DNA from: TMED27 sp045106175
Lineage (GTDB): Bacteria; Pseudomonadota; Alphaproteobacteria; Micavibrionales; Micavibrionaceae
NCBI GenBank assembly: GCA_045106175.1
Contig: JBGCEF010000014.1
Span: 1-47,597, forward strand
DNA length: 47,597 nucleotides
Direction: 5' to 3'
Made by a program: the position numbers and the translations under genes. The notes under the pieces are model-generated. The model did no database searches. It worked only from the letters and a program-made list of their open reading frames with translations, and was not told the DNA's origin. Below, piece after piece: positions 24,780 to 33,747 of this stretch (position 1 is its first letter; each line of letters opens with the position of its first letter).

Positions 24780-26213
24780 ATGAGATCAAATTTAAAATTA
24801 TTACTAATGTTAAGTATTTTGCTCTTTAGTTTTTGCATGCAGTCTGCACACGCAAACAGAACAAGTACATTTGGATGTAGGTTCGTTTCGGATCAAGAAA
24901 CAGATGATTCTATCGATATCATTAATGAGCATACAACCGAAGAATTCAAAGCGCAGCGCGTATGGATGATCTCAGTTTTTTGGGAAGATAATTTATTACC
25001 TGCCCTCATGCTTATGGCGGATCAACTAACAGCGGTTGCCGTCAAACAAACTGAAATTGTGGGTGGTTTTTTTGATGCAAAGCATCAAATGGAAACACAA
25101 CAAACCCTGCAAAGAATTACCGCGCAAGCCCACAAGAATTATCATCCTGAAGTTGGAATGTGTGAATTTGGTTCAGCAATAAAAAGTTTAGCCGCATCCG
25201 AAAGACAAGGAGAAGTAAACGCGGTTATTATGGCACAAAGATCAATGGATAGAGCCTTAGGAAATGCAAATACAGCAGGCGCATCAGGAAAGTTGTCCGA
25301 CTCCAGAAGTCGTTTAAAACAATTTAGAGAAGTTTATTGTAACGTAAAAGATAACAACAGTGGCTTGGACTTCATGTGTGAACATGATCAAGATCAAAGC
25401 TTTGCTGCTGGCGATATCGGAAATCCTGCACCCGGCGGAGTCGGTGGTGTAGACCCCAAGCGTTTCAATAAAGATATAGATTTTGCGAGAACGTTAGACG
25501 CACCATGGACTTTGGATGTCAATTTGACAGACGGGTCAACAGATGTGACCGCCGATGAACAAGATATATTTGCGTTAGCCGCCAACCTTTACAGCCGTGA
25601 TGTCTTTACAAGGCCACAAGGCGAAGATCTAACAAGCGACGGAACAACTTTAACCCCATTACAACAAGGATATATGGACGCGCGCGCAGTCATAGCAAAG
25701 AGAAGCGTTGCAGAAGATTCTTATAATGCATTAGTAGGGATGAAATCATCCGGGACTGAGGGCTCTAGAGATTTTCTAGAAGCGATTTTAACAGAATTGG
25801 GCATTGATGATGATCCGGCGACACCTGTTAATGTTCATGTCGGCGACTCATCAGGATCTCCTAGAACATTCCCCACAGAAGATATGAGCCAGCTTGACGC
25901 ACTTTTAGGTGATATGCCGTCATCCCCCGGAACAGTGAACCCTAGCTATTATGCGCAAATGGAAATTTTAACAAAAAAGATTTATCAAAACCCTGACTTC
26001 TATACAAACCTTTACACAACACCCGCCAATGTTGAACGTAAAGGCGTAGCCTTACAAGCAATCGGCCTGATGCAAAAATTCGATATGCTTAAGAGTCATT
26101 TAAGAACAGAAGCAACACAATCTGTGCTCCTTGAACTTTCCATTGTAGAGCTTCAAAAAATAATTGAAGAACAAGTAAGCAGACAGGTTCAAGGAGGGCC
26201 AAGCGACGGATGA
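24780..26213 (+). CDS. Exported protein of unknown function, second of three paralogues
   Basis: A 477-residue paralogue of the preceding gene, starting one base after its stop. The signal peptide has a cleavage site after SAHA. Shared blocks are PALMLMADQL, FFDAKHQMETQ (97-107), MCEFGSAIKSLAAS, FREVYCNVKDNNSGLDFMCEH, RAVIAKRSVAEDSYNALVGMKS and SYYAQMEILTKKIYQNPDFYTNLY. Compared with the first copy it has a longer loop around residues 195-230 (Gly/Pro-rich) and an insertion before the C-terminal block. It is closer to the third copy in the FREVYCN to CEHDQD stretch. It lacks membrane helices after the signal peptide. Function unknown; translation is probably coupled within the trio. Confidence 0.85.
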   Translation: MRSNLKLLLMLSILLFSFCMQSAHANRTSTFGCRFVSDQETDDSIDIINEHTTEEFKAQRVWMISVFWEDNLLPALMLMADQLTAVAVKQTEIVGGFFDAKHQMETQQTLQRITAQAHKNYHPEVGMCEFGSAIKSLAASERQGEVNAVIMAQRSMDRALGNANTAGASGKLSDSRSRLKQFREVYCNVKDNNSGLDFMCEHDQDQSFAAGDIGNPAPGGVGGVDPKRFNKDIDFARTLDAPWTLDVNLTDGSTDVTADEQDIFALAANLYSRDVFTRPQGEDLTSDGTTLTPLQQGYMDARAVIAKRSVAEDSYNALVGMKSSGTEGSRDFLEAILTELGIDDDPATPVNVHVGDSSGSPRTFPTEDMSQLDALLGDMPSSPGTVNPSYYAQMEILTKKIYQNPDFYTNLYTTPANVERKGVALQAIGLMQKFDMLKSHLRTEATQSVLLELSIVELQKIIEEQVSRQVQGGPSDG

Positions 26214-28060
26214 TCTGTCTGATACACTACAAAAAAATAGCACTGTGTCTTTGTTTAGGCTTATCTTTGCTCGTCTTTAACGTCAACGAAGCAAGTGCGA
26301 AAAAACAAACTGTAAAATCCCAAATGATTGGCGAGCACCAAAATAGAATTCTTCTGGAAAATTTCCCCGCTGATACTGATGTGTTCTACACAATCTTAGC
26401 AGATCAAACAGTTTTAGCCGAAGGCAATCAAAAAACAGATCAAAACGGGCTTTTAAAGCTTAAGTTATTAAAAACAGCCCCAAGCCTTACAAAAACAATC
26501 GTGTATGACTTTAAAATTGAAAATAATGGCGATTACTTTGATATTTTAATGAAGCAAGATATTAAGTCAGGCAAAATAAGATCAGTTGGACGAGGTTTAG
26601 ACCAATTTTCTGATATAAAAATACTATCCACCAACAAAGCAATAATGACAAAGGCAGATTGGTCTGGCGCTTTTGCAAAAGATTTTTTTGCGCCAACAAA
26701 TAAAGAGACGGAAAATACCTTTGAAATCGCGTTATATGGCTTTGAAAATATCGATAACTTAACATCTCAAAAACCCTATATAATTAAGGTTCTGCAAGCA
26801 CCTGGTGGAGGGCTCTTATCCGATACACCAAATCTGCCTCCAACGCTCTCACCGCCTGTTGTTGGAGGAAGAGGATCTTACCCTCTAAGTACAAGTAACG
26901 CAGGACACTTAAAAGCAGTATCAGCCAAAATTGTTGAAAATTATGTAACAGCTCTCATGCTCATGACCGAACAGCTAAGCGTAGTCATGATGGACCAAAT
27001 GCACGCAATAGGGCATTTTTTTGATGCAAAAGTTCAAATGGAAACACAAAGAACGTATCAAGAATTAACCGCAAAAGCAGTCAAAGATTACCATCCAGGT
27101 GTGCTTGGTTGTGAAGTGGGAACATATGTCCGTAGCCTTGCAAAAACAGATGCGCGCGTCACGGCCAACAAACTCGTTCTTAATGAAGCAATGATGGCAC
27201 GCTACAGAAATGAAGCAGGTTCAACAAGCGCGCCTGGAATTAACTCCGAAATGCAAGCGCGCCTGAGACAATATCGGGAAGTTTACTGTAATCCTAAAGA
27301 CAATAATCTTGGTTTAGAGTTTATGTGTGAACATGACCAAGACGGTAATGTAAACAACAGCACAATAGGCGCCGCACCAGATGGCGGTATCGGTGTAGAA
27401 ACAGCCAATAAACTCAGAATCAATAAAGATATTGATTACGCCCGTACAATAGCATTTCCACTCACTGTCGATGTGGACATGACCGATGGCGTAGATGTTG
27501 AAGACGAAGAAGACGTTATCGCTTTAGCAAAAAATCTTTACTGGCCATCTATCGTAAATTACGGCGCGCCGACATCATTGCCTGAAAAAGCGAATTCTTT
27601 TCTCGATATGCAGCGCGTCATCGCTTTAAAAAACGTTGCACATAACAGCTACACAAACTTAGTAGGGTTAAAATCACGTGCAGAAACGCCGGCTTCTGCG
27701 CCTGGCCCTGGTGAACATCCTGGCTGGTCGCACATGAAAACGCTCCTCAGAGATTTTGGCATTACAGATGATGAAATCGTCACAATGCTTGGGGAAGAAC
27801 CAAGCTATTGGGCGCAGATGGATGTTTTAACCAAAAAAATGTACCAATTACCAAGTTTTTATACAAATCTGTATGATAAACCTGCAAACGTGGACCGCAT
27901 GAGTGTCGCTTTGGATGCATTTAAGTTGATGCAAATGCGCGATCACTATAATTCCCAGTTAAGACATGAAATGTTAAAATCAGGACTCGTAGAGGCAGAG
28001 CTAGTGCTCGGCAATCACTATAGTGAGCCTGCTTCTACCCTGTTATTTGGAACCAGATAA
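26210..28060 (+). CDS. Exported protein of unknown function, third paralogue with an extra N-terminal domain
   Basis: A 616-residue protein. After a signal peptide (cleavage near NEASA) it has an additional region of about 190 residues not present in the other two, with alternating hydrophobic strands and a Pro/Gly-rich linker (about 200-230). From about 240 it matches the paralogues: TALMLMTEQLSVVMMDQM, FFDAKVQMETQ, GCEVGTYVRSLAKTD, YREVYCNPKDNNLGLEFMCEHDQD, VIALKNVAHNSYTNLVGLKS and SYWAQMDVLTKKMYQLPSFYTNLYDKPANV. The ATG overlaps the preceding stop as ATGA, and a strong AAGGAGG lies 12 bases upstream. The N-terminal cysteine of the other two copies is absent. It is followed by the sigma-54 promoter of flgK. 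Confidence 0.85.
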   Translation: MICLIHYKKIALCLCLGLSLLVFNVNEASAKKQTVKSQMIGEHQNRILLENFPADTDVFYTILADQTVLAEGNQKTDQNGLLKLKLLKTAPSLTKTIVYDFKIENNGDYFDILMKQDIKSGKIRSVGRGLDQFSDIKILSTNKAIMTKADWSGAFAKDFFAPTNKETENTFEIALYGFENIDNLTSQKPYIIKVLQAPGGGLLSDTPNLPPTLSPPVVGGRGSYPLSTSNAGHLKAVSAKIVENYVTALMLMTEQLSVVMMDQMHAIGHFFDAKVQMETQRTYQELTAKAVKDYHPGVLGCEVGTYVRSLAKTDARVTANKLVLNEAMMARYRNEAGSTSAPGINSEMQARLRQYREVYCNPKDNNLGLEFMCEHDQDGNVNNSTIGAAPDGGIGVETANKLRINKDIDYARTIAFPLTVDVDMTDGVDVEDEEDVIALAKNLYWPSIVNYGAPTSLPEKANSFLDMQRVIALKNVAHNSYTNLVGLKSRAETPASAPGPGEHPGWSHMKTLLRDFGITDDEIVTMLGEEPSYWAQMDVLTKKMYQLPSFYTNLYDKPANVDRMSVALDAFKLMQMRDHYNSQLRHEMLKSGLVEAELVLGNHYSEPASTLLFGTR

Positions 28061-28078
28061 AATCCTAAAGTCATAATT

Positions 28079-28094
28079 TGGCACTTTCCTTGCA
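28079..28094 (+). promoter_or_regulatory. Sigma-54 (RpoN) promoter of flgK-flgL
   Basis: TGGCAC at 28079-28084, five bases, then TTGCA at 28090-28094: an exact match to the -24/-12 consensus TGGCAC-N5-TTGCA with correct spacing of GG and GC. It lies about 60 bases before the flgK start, in the gap after the exported paralogues. RpoN control of late flagellar genes is well known in alphaproteobacteria such as Caulobacter. Enhancer sites were not identified. Confidence 0.88.
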
Positions 28095-28118
28095 TAGTAA
28101 AGCTCAAGATAAACAAAT

Positions 28119-28140
28119 AGGCACGAATTTCCGTGTGCCT
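28119..28140 (+). promoter_or_regulatory. Hairpin in the flgK leader
   Basis: AGGCAC (28119-28124) pairs with GTGCCT (28135-28140) across a ten-base loop. It ends just before the AAGGA ribosome binding site at 28144. It has no U-run, so it is not a terminator; it could affect mRNA stability or translation, or be an operator. Confidence 0.5.
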
Positions 28141-28156
28141 ATCAAGGAATACTATT

Positions 28157-30532
28157 ATGAGCTTAACCGCACTCAACACTGCATTATCGGGATTACGAGC
28201 ATCACAAAACCAAATTAATGTGATTTCAAATAATGTTGCGAACGCAAGTACGCCGGGCTATTCACGTAAATTAGCCCCCCAAAGTACAGCAACCGTTGAT
28301 GGTGTAGGTATTGGGGTTAGAAGTGAAAATATATTGCGCCAAGTCGACCTTAATCTAGAACGAGATCTTTGGACGCAAATCAGTGCGGTTGGTGAACTCG
28401 ACATAAAAAGATCCTATTTGCAAAGAATAGAGCAATTTCACGGACCACCAGACGCAGAAATATCCATCTCGGCAGAACTTGCCCGCCTAGAGGACACTTT
28501 TTCAAATTTATCACAAACACCTGAAGACCCACAGAAACAGGCTATTGTTGTAAATCAAGCGATTGACGTAGCGAACAAAATCAATAATTTTGCCGATCTA
28601 ATACAAACATCTCGCAACGACGCACAAGACGAAATTGAAGCAACGGTAACGCGCATCAACGATCTGTTAGTGCAAATTGCAAACGTAAACGATGAAATCC
28701 AAGAAAAAACGGCTTTCAATGACAGTACAGCCACACTCGCAGATGCACGTGATGAAGCTATTAAAGAATTATCTGGACTGATTGATATTAGCTTTTTCAC
28801 ACGCGGAGACGGCGTTTTGGTTGTGCAAACAAATCGTGGGATCGAGCTAACATCAAATTTCGCGCAGCAGCTAACGTTCCGACCTTCACCTTTAGGCCCA
28901 GGCAGCCTTTATCCTGACGGTGCAGCAGGCATATTCGTAGGAGACCCCCTAACAACGTCATCTGGCGCAATAGAAATTACACAACTATCACCAGGTGGAA
29001 AATTAGGTGGCTTGATAGAGTTGCGCGATGAAACTTTTCCAAAACAACGCGCTCAATTAGATGAATTTTCTCATAAATTAGCCCTCAGATTCGAAGCACA
29101 GGGATTAAGATTATTTACGGATGAAAGTGGCGGTATCCCTGCCGATACACCCCCAACACCAGAAGTTATATTCCCTATCCCTGCGCCTGCTATTGCTGTT
29201 GAGTATATTGGTTTTTCTAGTGAAATTACTGTGAATCAAAATGTCATTAACAACAATGCTTTGGTGCAACAGGGAACAGCTACAACAGATGTACCAGTCC
29301 AAGAGGGATCAAACGAAGTTATTCGTCGAATCATAGAATACACATTCGGTAATGTTTCGCACCAAGAAGCAATAGGAAGCATCGATTTACGTGTTGGCGG
29401 TGCAGCAACAAGTTTACAAGAATGGTTAGGTATTTATTCTGATAATCAAATCACAACATCCAGAGATATAGTCGCATTCGGTGATCTAACACTTGCAGCA
29501 GGTAGCCCTTTTGCAACACCTGGTGCAGATACATTTTCAATTACAATAGACCCGGCTGGCGAAGGTGTAGGACCGACTGGACCTCTTAACATTGATATTA
29601 ATGCGCTTCCTTTACCCAGAGATGCTGCGCAGCTAGCCAATGCGATAACGGCCCTTGATCCAGATATCACCGCAAGCGTGAATTCCAATGGGCAACTTGA
29701 AATTCAAAGCCGCTGGGATTTGCAAATTGATGACGTCAATTTAGGGACGCCAGGCTTCCAATTTTTAGGGATTAACCCTGGATCATATGAGGCAACAGAC
29801 CCGTTCATTGATGTTCAAGTTGGCAACCAAGATCCTGTGAGAATTGTAATTGAGCCCGGTGACACAGAGGTGCAATTTATCGATAAGCTAATCCTTGATC
29901 CGACAATACCAAATGACCAAGGTGTTCCTGGCTTGGCATTTGATGCTGTTGAATTTGCAGCATCAGGAAATCTGATATTAAGGGCAGGAGATGACTTTAA
30001 TAACCCTGAGTTCGGCGGCGATATAAAAATTACAACTGGTATTTCACGCGTTGATGGGGCTAACGCAGAGATCAATGTTCTAACACCTGGAACACTTATT
30101 GATGGCGTGAATGCTGTTTCTGCCATTTTCGGAAGTTTTAGCGCCACTGGCCAAGACTTCTCTCCTGTTACAGAATCTCAATATCAATCAGAGACAGAAA
30201 CAGGAAGTGGTATTTTTGTAAGCTTCCGTCAAAATCTTTTAGGCAGCAATCTAGGCATCTCAACAAACATCACTGGCGCAACAACTCTAAGCAGCTACGC
30301 GCAAAGAATTATCAACGAAAATACACAAGAGTTAATTTTAACCGATAACCGAATTGCTGATGAAGAAACGCTTCAAGACGTATTGCAAACACAACTATTC
30401 AATGAATCAGGTGTGAACATTGATGAGGAATTAGGAAATCTGATCAAGGTGCAAACAGCATATAGCGCTGCCGCAAGAGTCGTAACAGCAGTCGATGAAT
30501 TATTTCAGGAATTACTAAATGCAGTCCGATAA
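28157..30532 (+). CDS. flgK: Flagellar hook-associated protein 1 (FlgK)
   Basis: A 791-residue protein forming the first hook-filament junction ring. The N-terminus carries the axial-protein signature NALSGLRASQ-type helix followed by NVISNNVANASTPGYSRK, and the C-terminus is the matching helix ESGVNIDEELGNLIKVQTAYSAAARVV. The start is the ATG at 28157, with AAGGA eight bases upstream, giving MSLTALNTALS; a GTG eight codons earlier is rejected. At 791 residues it is longer than the roughly 550 of enterobacterial FlgK, the excess lying in the variable middle (about 290-640), which is strand-rich and probably surface-exposed. It is exported by the flagellar type III apparatus, so it has no Sec signal. 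Confidence 0.95.
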   Translation: MSLTALNTALSGLRASQNQINVISNNVANASTPGYSRKLAPQSTATVDGVGIGVRSENILRQVDLNLERDLWTQISAVGELDIKRSYLQRIEQFHGPPDAEISISAELARLEDTFSNLSQTPEDPQKQAIVVNQAIDVANKINNFADLIQTSRNDAQDEIEATVTRINDLLVQIANVNDEIQEKTAFNDSTATLADARDEAIKELSGLIDISFFTRGDGVLVVQTNRGIELTSNFAQQLTFRPSPLGPGSLYPDGAAGIFVGDPLTTSSGAIEITQLSPGGKLGGLIELRDETFPKQRAQLDEFSHKLALRFEAQGLRLFTDESGGIPADTPPTPEVIFPIPAPAIAVEYIGFSSEITVNQNVINNNALVQQGTATTDVPVQEGSNEVIRRIIEYTFGNVSHQEAIGSIDLRVGGAATSLQEWLGIYSDNQITTSRDIVAFGDLTLAAGSPFATPGADTFSITIDPAGEGVGPTGPLNIDINALPLPRDAAQLANAITALDPDITASVNSNGQLEIQSRWDLQIDDVNLGTPGFQFLGINPGSYEATDPFIDVQVGNQDPVRIVIEPGDTEVQFIDKLILDPTIPNDQGVPGLAFDAVEFAASGNLILRAGDDFNNPEFGGDIKITTGISRVDGANAEINVLTPGTLIDGVNAVSAIFGSFSATGQDFSPVTESQYQSETETGSGIFVSFRQNLLGSNLGISTNITGATTLSSYAQRIINENTQELILTDNRIADEETLQDVLQTQLFNESGVNIDEELGNLIKVQTAYSAAARVVTAVDELFQELLNAVR

Positions 30533-30565
30533 CAAAATTAGAATAATCAAAAAGGAACATAAAAC

Positions 30566-31768
30566 ATGACAGGTGTTTCAACATTAGCGCAGGCGCTGGG
30601 ACAAATTGAACGTATTCAAGACCAGCAAACCTTGCTTAACACGCTATCAAATCAACTCGCGACCGGTAAGAAAACGCAGAAATTTTCCGGGCTTGATACA
30701 AATGTTCTTGCAACGCAGCGTGCCAGGACAGATTTATCGGCACTGCAATCATATATAGATAACATCACAAATGCAGAACGACGCACGAAATTAACATTAT
30801 CGGCCATAGAACAATTTCAAACACAGGCAGAAGATTTTTCAAGCGCGCTTGTAGGGTTAATACAAGAGTCGGCACACCAAGAAGGTGACCCAATCTATTT
30901 TGACGATCCTTTAACACCAGACGTAACAGAAAACGATATTATCGGGTATAGCTCCGCTGAACCTGATATTGATTTGGAAACGCTAAAGGATTTGGCGAGC
31001 AATCTGTATGACTACGCGGTGGATCTCTTAAATTCACAAGACGGCGACAGATATCTTCTAAGCGGCGCGGATACATCTACACCCCCAATCATCGATACAG
31101 GTGTTTTAGACTCCGCCATCGCAACACAGTTTGATGATTGGAAAAATGGCGTAATCACGAATAATCAATTTATTGCTAACTTAACTGACCGAACAGTCGA
31201 TAACGGCAATCCTGATGCATTGACAGATTCAGTCATTGGGTATTCATCAACTTTAAGCGCGGGAACAGCCGGAAAAGTCACAATTAGAGTGGATGAAACC
31301 ACAGAGTTAGATTCAACAATATTGGCCAATGATAATGGCTTCAGAGATGTTATCGTTGCTCTGTCTTATATAAAGAGCGATGGCTTAGGTCCGATTGTAG
31401 ATCATGTTGAAATCGATCCGGTTACAGGCCTGCCAAATGTAATCACCGAAGGCTCACCCGGTGCTGACCTTGATGAGCAAACTGATAATTTCTATGAAAT
31501 TTACAACTTTATAAGCGCAACCGTTAATAAAGCGATTGATAATATAGATCAGCAGCGATTTAGATTAGAAACTGTGCGCGCGCAAATAGATCAGATCAAA
31601 ACCAACCATGAGCAAGAAATCAATATTTTAGATAGTACGATCGCAACGATTGAAAACGTAGATATCAACGATGTAGCAGTGCGAATAAATGCGCTACAGC
31701 TTCAACTTGAAGCATCTTTTGGTGTTACTGCAAGGGTGGCGCAATTAAGCCTAACAAACTTCCTATAG
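30566..31768 (+). CDS. flgL: Flagellar hook-associated protein 3 (FlgL)
   Basis: A 400-residue flagellin-like protein forming the second hook-filament junction layer. The N-terminal helical region includes QQTLLNTLSNQLATGKKTQKFSGL (about 19-42), and the C-terminal helix is VAVRINALQLQLEASFGVTARVAQLSLTNFL, both as in FlgL. A serine-rich loop YLLSGADTSTPP (about 165) precedes the variable middle. It follows flgK by 33 bases with AAAAGGAAC upstream, so it shares the sigma-54 transcript. It ends three bases from the convergent stop of the TcpQ-domain gene. Confidence 0.94.
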   Translation: MTGVSTLAQALGQIERIQDQQTLLNTLSNQLATGKKTQKFSGLDTNVLATQRARTDLSALQSYIDNITNAERRTKLTLSAIEQFQTQAEDFSSALVGLIQESAHQEGDPIYFDDPLTPDVTENDIIGYSSAEPDIDLETLKDLASNLYDYAVDLLNSQDGDRYLLSGADTSTPPIIDTGVLDSAIATQFDDWKNGVITNNQFIANLTDRTVDNGNPDALTDSVIGYSSTLSAGTAGKVTIRVDETTELDSTILANDNGFRDVIVALSYIKSDGLGPIVDHVEIDPVTGLPNVITEGSPGADLDEQTDNFYEIYNFISATVNKAIDNIDQQRFRLETVRAQIDQIKTNHEQEINILDSTIATIENVDINDVAVRINALQLQLEASFGVTARVAQLSLTNFL

Positions 31769-31771
31769 TTA

Positions 31772-33238
31772 TTAAGCCTGATCACCAATAACAACTTTAG
31801 TCGTTCGGTTGGGCGTCATTACGGTGCTGTGTCCTAATTTAGCTTGCGATGCACCCGCACCATGTTTGATTAAAAGACTAACAGCTTTATCAAAATTACC
31901 TTGAACTTCAAAATCGGACGTTAATTGATAATCATGTGTTGCATCCCACTCTAATTCAACACCTGCATTCTTACTCCAATCCAAAAGCGTTTCTCTCAAA
32001 CTCGCGCCCGCTTCAGCCGTCCAAAAGCTTACCTTCTGCGGCGCATTATTGACTAAAGAAGAAGGTTGCGATGCGTTCGCTTGGGCATTGTCTGAAAATG
32101 AAAGGCTATTGTCAGAATTGGTTTCAAAGATGCTAGTCACTTTTTCAACTAAAGTTCCCTTGTGGGTATTTTGACTACCAGGATCGGTAATATTGATACG
32201 TTTAATTTTCCGCTGACGCTCCGCTGGAACCATGTTTTCAACGGCATCTGAACTAGCGTTACCTGCAGCAGGCTCAATAAGGGCCGGCATTGGCGCAAGA
32301 TTTGGCGCCATGGCTTGGTTATTTTCTACAACCAAAACAGTTTTACCTCTTACAATCACACCATAACCAAGCGTAGTAACCATATCTGCAACGACCTCAT
32401 TCCAAGGGCGACCGCCATTCCAAGATACGCGTAACCCAGGGTTAACGTTCGCGCCAAAAGAAAATGCGTAATCCGCAGGAACAACTTGCCTTAGGGCAAG
32501 CGCAAGCGGAACATCGTCTGCAAACCCAACGGCATTCGTGATGGGCTCAACAAATGTTTGTGTTGGTGTTGCACGTGTCACAAACGCAACCGGCGGTTCT
32601 TGTGTAGCTCTTAAAGAGCTTTCATCAGGATAAGCAACAATTTGTGCATTCTTTTTTTCTGCATGCGCAACAGCACCAGCAGGCGCATCATCAGGCACAA
32701 CGATTCGTGTTTTCCCCATCTCAAAAGGCGGCCTTTTAAGTGTTTCAGGGCTTTCAATCACAACTGCACCCATTGGCGGTGGTGGCGCTAGAATAGGTTG
32801 CGGCGGCGCAAGAGGCGGAAGAGTATTGAAGGCAGCCGGCGGTGGCACTACCACAACGCCTGTATTCGGCATTTCTCGGGGAACAACAGCAATACGCGCA
32901 GGAGGCGCAGGCATTGGCTCTGGTTCAATCATTGGTAAAATGGGCGCAGGCGGTGGCGGCTGAACCACAACAACAGGCTCGGGAATAACAGCAATAGGCG
33001 GCGGTGCCTGTTGCATAATAACAGGTTCTTGCAATTCAGCATCCGCAGGAAGAGGCAATATAATATTGTCACTCGGCAAAACCTGAACTGGTACAGGCGG
33101 CGGAGGGGGCTCAACAGCTTGTTTTTGAGGTATCCATTCAAAACCTGCGATTGCATGTGTTGCAGAAAAACCAACAACAATACATGCTGTTACAGTTAAC
33201 AAAGTTTTACGTCGGATAAGAGTTTGAACACCAATCAT
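31772..33238 (-). CDS. Pro-rich exported protein with two TcpQ/secretin-N-like domains
   Basis: A 488-residue protein with a signal peptide (LLTVTACIVVGFSATHAIA). A proline-rich region of over 100 residues (about 38-170) with PPPP, PAPI and VVVP strings could span the periplasm. Two related domains follow. The first, at about 235-310, has PLALALRQVVPADYAFSFG and SWNGGRPWNEVVADM; the second, at about 380-488, has SLRETLLDWSKNAGVELEW and FDKAVSLLIKHG. Both match the TcpQ/PilL-type pattern (toxin-coregulated pilus Q and type IVB pilus proteins), which in known systems works with the outer-membrane complex. It lies at the end of the dotDCB-icmT block, 128 bases after icmT, and could serve as an outer-membrane partner of DotC/D/H. 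The TcpQ assignment is good for the second domain and fair for the first. Confidence 0.78.
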   Translation of the reverse strand: MIGVQTLIRRKTLLTVTACIVVGFSATHAIAGFEWIPQKQAVEPPPPPVPVQVLPSDNIILPLPADAELQEPVIMQQAPPPIAVIPEPVVVVQPPPPAPILPMIEPEPMPAPPARIAVVPREMPNTGVVVVPPPAAFNTLPPLAPPQPILAPPPPMGAVVIESPETLKRPPFEMGKTRIVVPDDAPAGAVAHAEKKNAQIVAYPDESSLRATQEPPVAFVTRATPTQTFVEPITNAVGFADDVPLALALRQVVPADYAFSFGANVNPGLRVSWNGGRPWNEVVADMVTTLGYGVIVRGKTVLVVENNQAMAPNLAPMPALIEPAAGNASSDAVENMVPAERQRKIKRINITDPGSQNTHKGTLVEKVTSIFETNSDNSLSFSDNAQANASQPSSLVNNAPQKVSFWTAEAGASLRETLLDWSKNAGVELEWDATHDYQLTSDFEVQGNFDKAVSLLIKHGAGASQAKLGHSTVMTPNRTTKVVIGDQA

Positions 33239-33366
33239 AGTAATCCTACCATTTTCTATAAGTATTAATGTTTGAATTTAACAAACACTATAACTCTATT
33301 ATAAAAAATACAAGTCTTTCAAGGAAATGGATAAGAATTTTATAAAATAACTGTCAAACGTTTGAA

Positions 33367-33672
33367 CTAGCCAAAATCATTGAACTTTTTACGTCGAATA
33401 CCATCCCATCCGGGTCGATTGGCACCAACAAACCATGATCGAAAACTACGAATAGCAGAGGGGACAGTAAGGCCTTTTTGCTCAAGAAAACGGAAAAAGA
33501 AAAGCGTACCCAGCATCAAAATGAGCGTAGACCAACGAAAATAGACAAGAAGCAAAGGTAAAGGCAAAGCCGCTCTTGCATCAAATGCGAAAAAGCGAAC
33601 TGTCTGCATGGTGTTACGCCAATGCCAATTCAGCTTTTCCTGAATATTATCAATTTCTTGTGCCTGAGACAT
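33367..33672 (-). CDS. icmT: IcmT-like small inner-membrane protein
   Basis: A 101-residue protein matching the pattern of Legionella IcmT (86 residues). It has LNWHWRNTMQTVRFFAFDARAALPLPLLLVYFRWSTL with an HWR...RFF.xDARAA.PL core, then a second hydrophobic stretch LILMLGTLFFFRFLEQKGLT and the basic SAIRSFRSWFVGANRPGW. Two membrane-associated segments lie at about 33-47 and 50-64. IcmT is an essential small Dot/Icm component in Legionella. In Legionella icmT heads a separate operon; here it follows dotB by 75 bases. The extra 15 residues are at the N-terminus and C-terminus. Similarity is from recalled sequence. Confidence 0.83.
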   Translation of the reverse strand: MSQAQEIDNIQEKLNWHWRNTMQTVRFFAFDARAALPLPLLLVYFRWSTLILMLGTLFFFRFLEQKGLTVPSAIRSFRSWFVGANRPGWDGIRRKKFNDFG

Positions 33673-33747
33673 GAAAAACCCCTCTGTAAGGTCACTCTTT
33701 ATATAATAACAAAAATAAACTTAACAAGAAATGAATGATCAGTGTTT

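Noticed and set aside
33354..33365. 12-bp palindrome TCAAACGTTTGA at the end of icmT
   Set aside because: It sits at the 3' end of a gene, not in a promoter, and one such palindrome is likely by chance in this AT-rich sequence.
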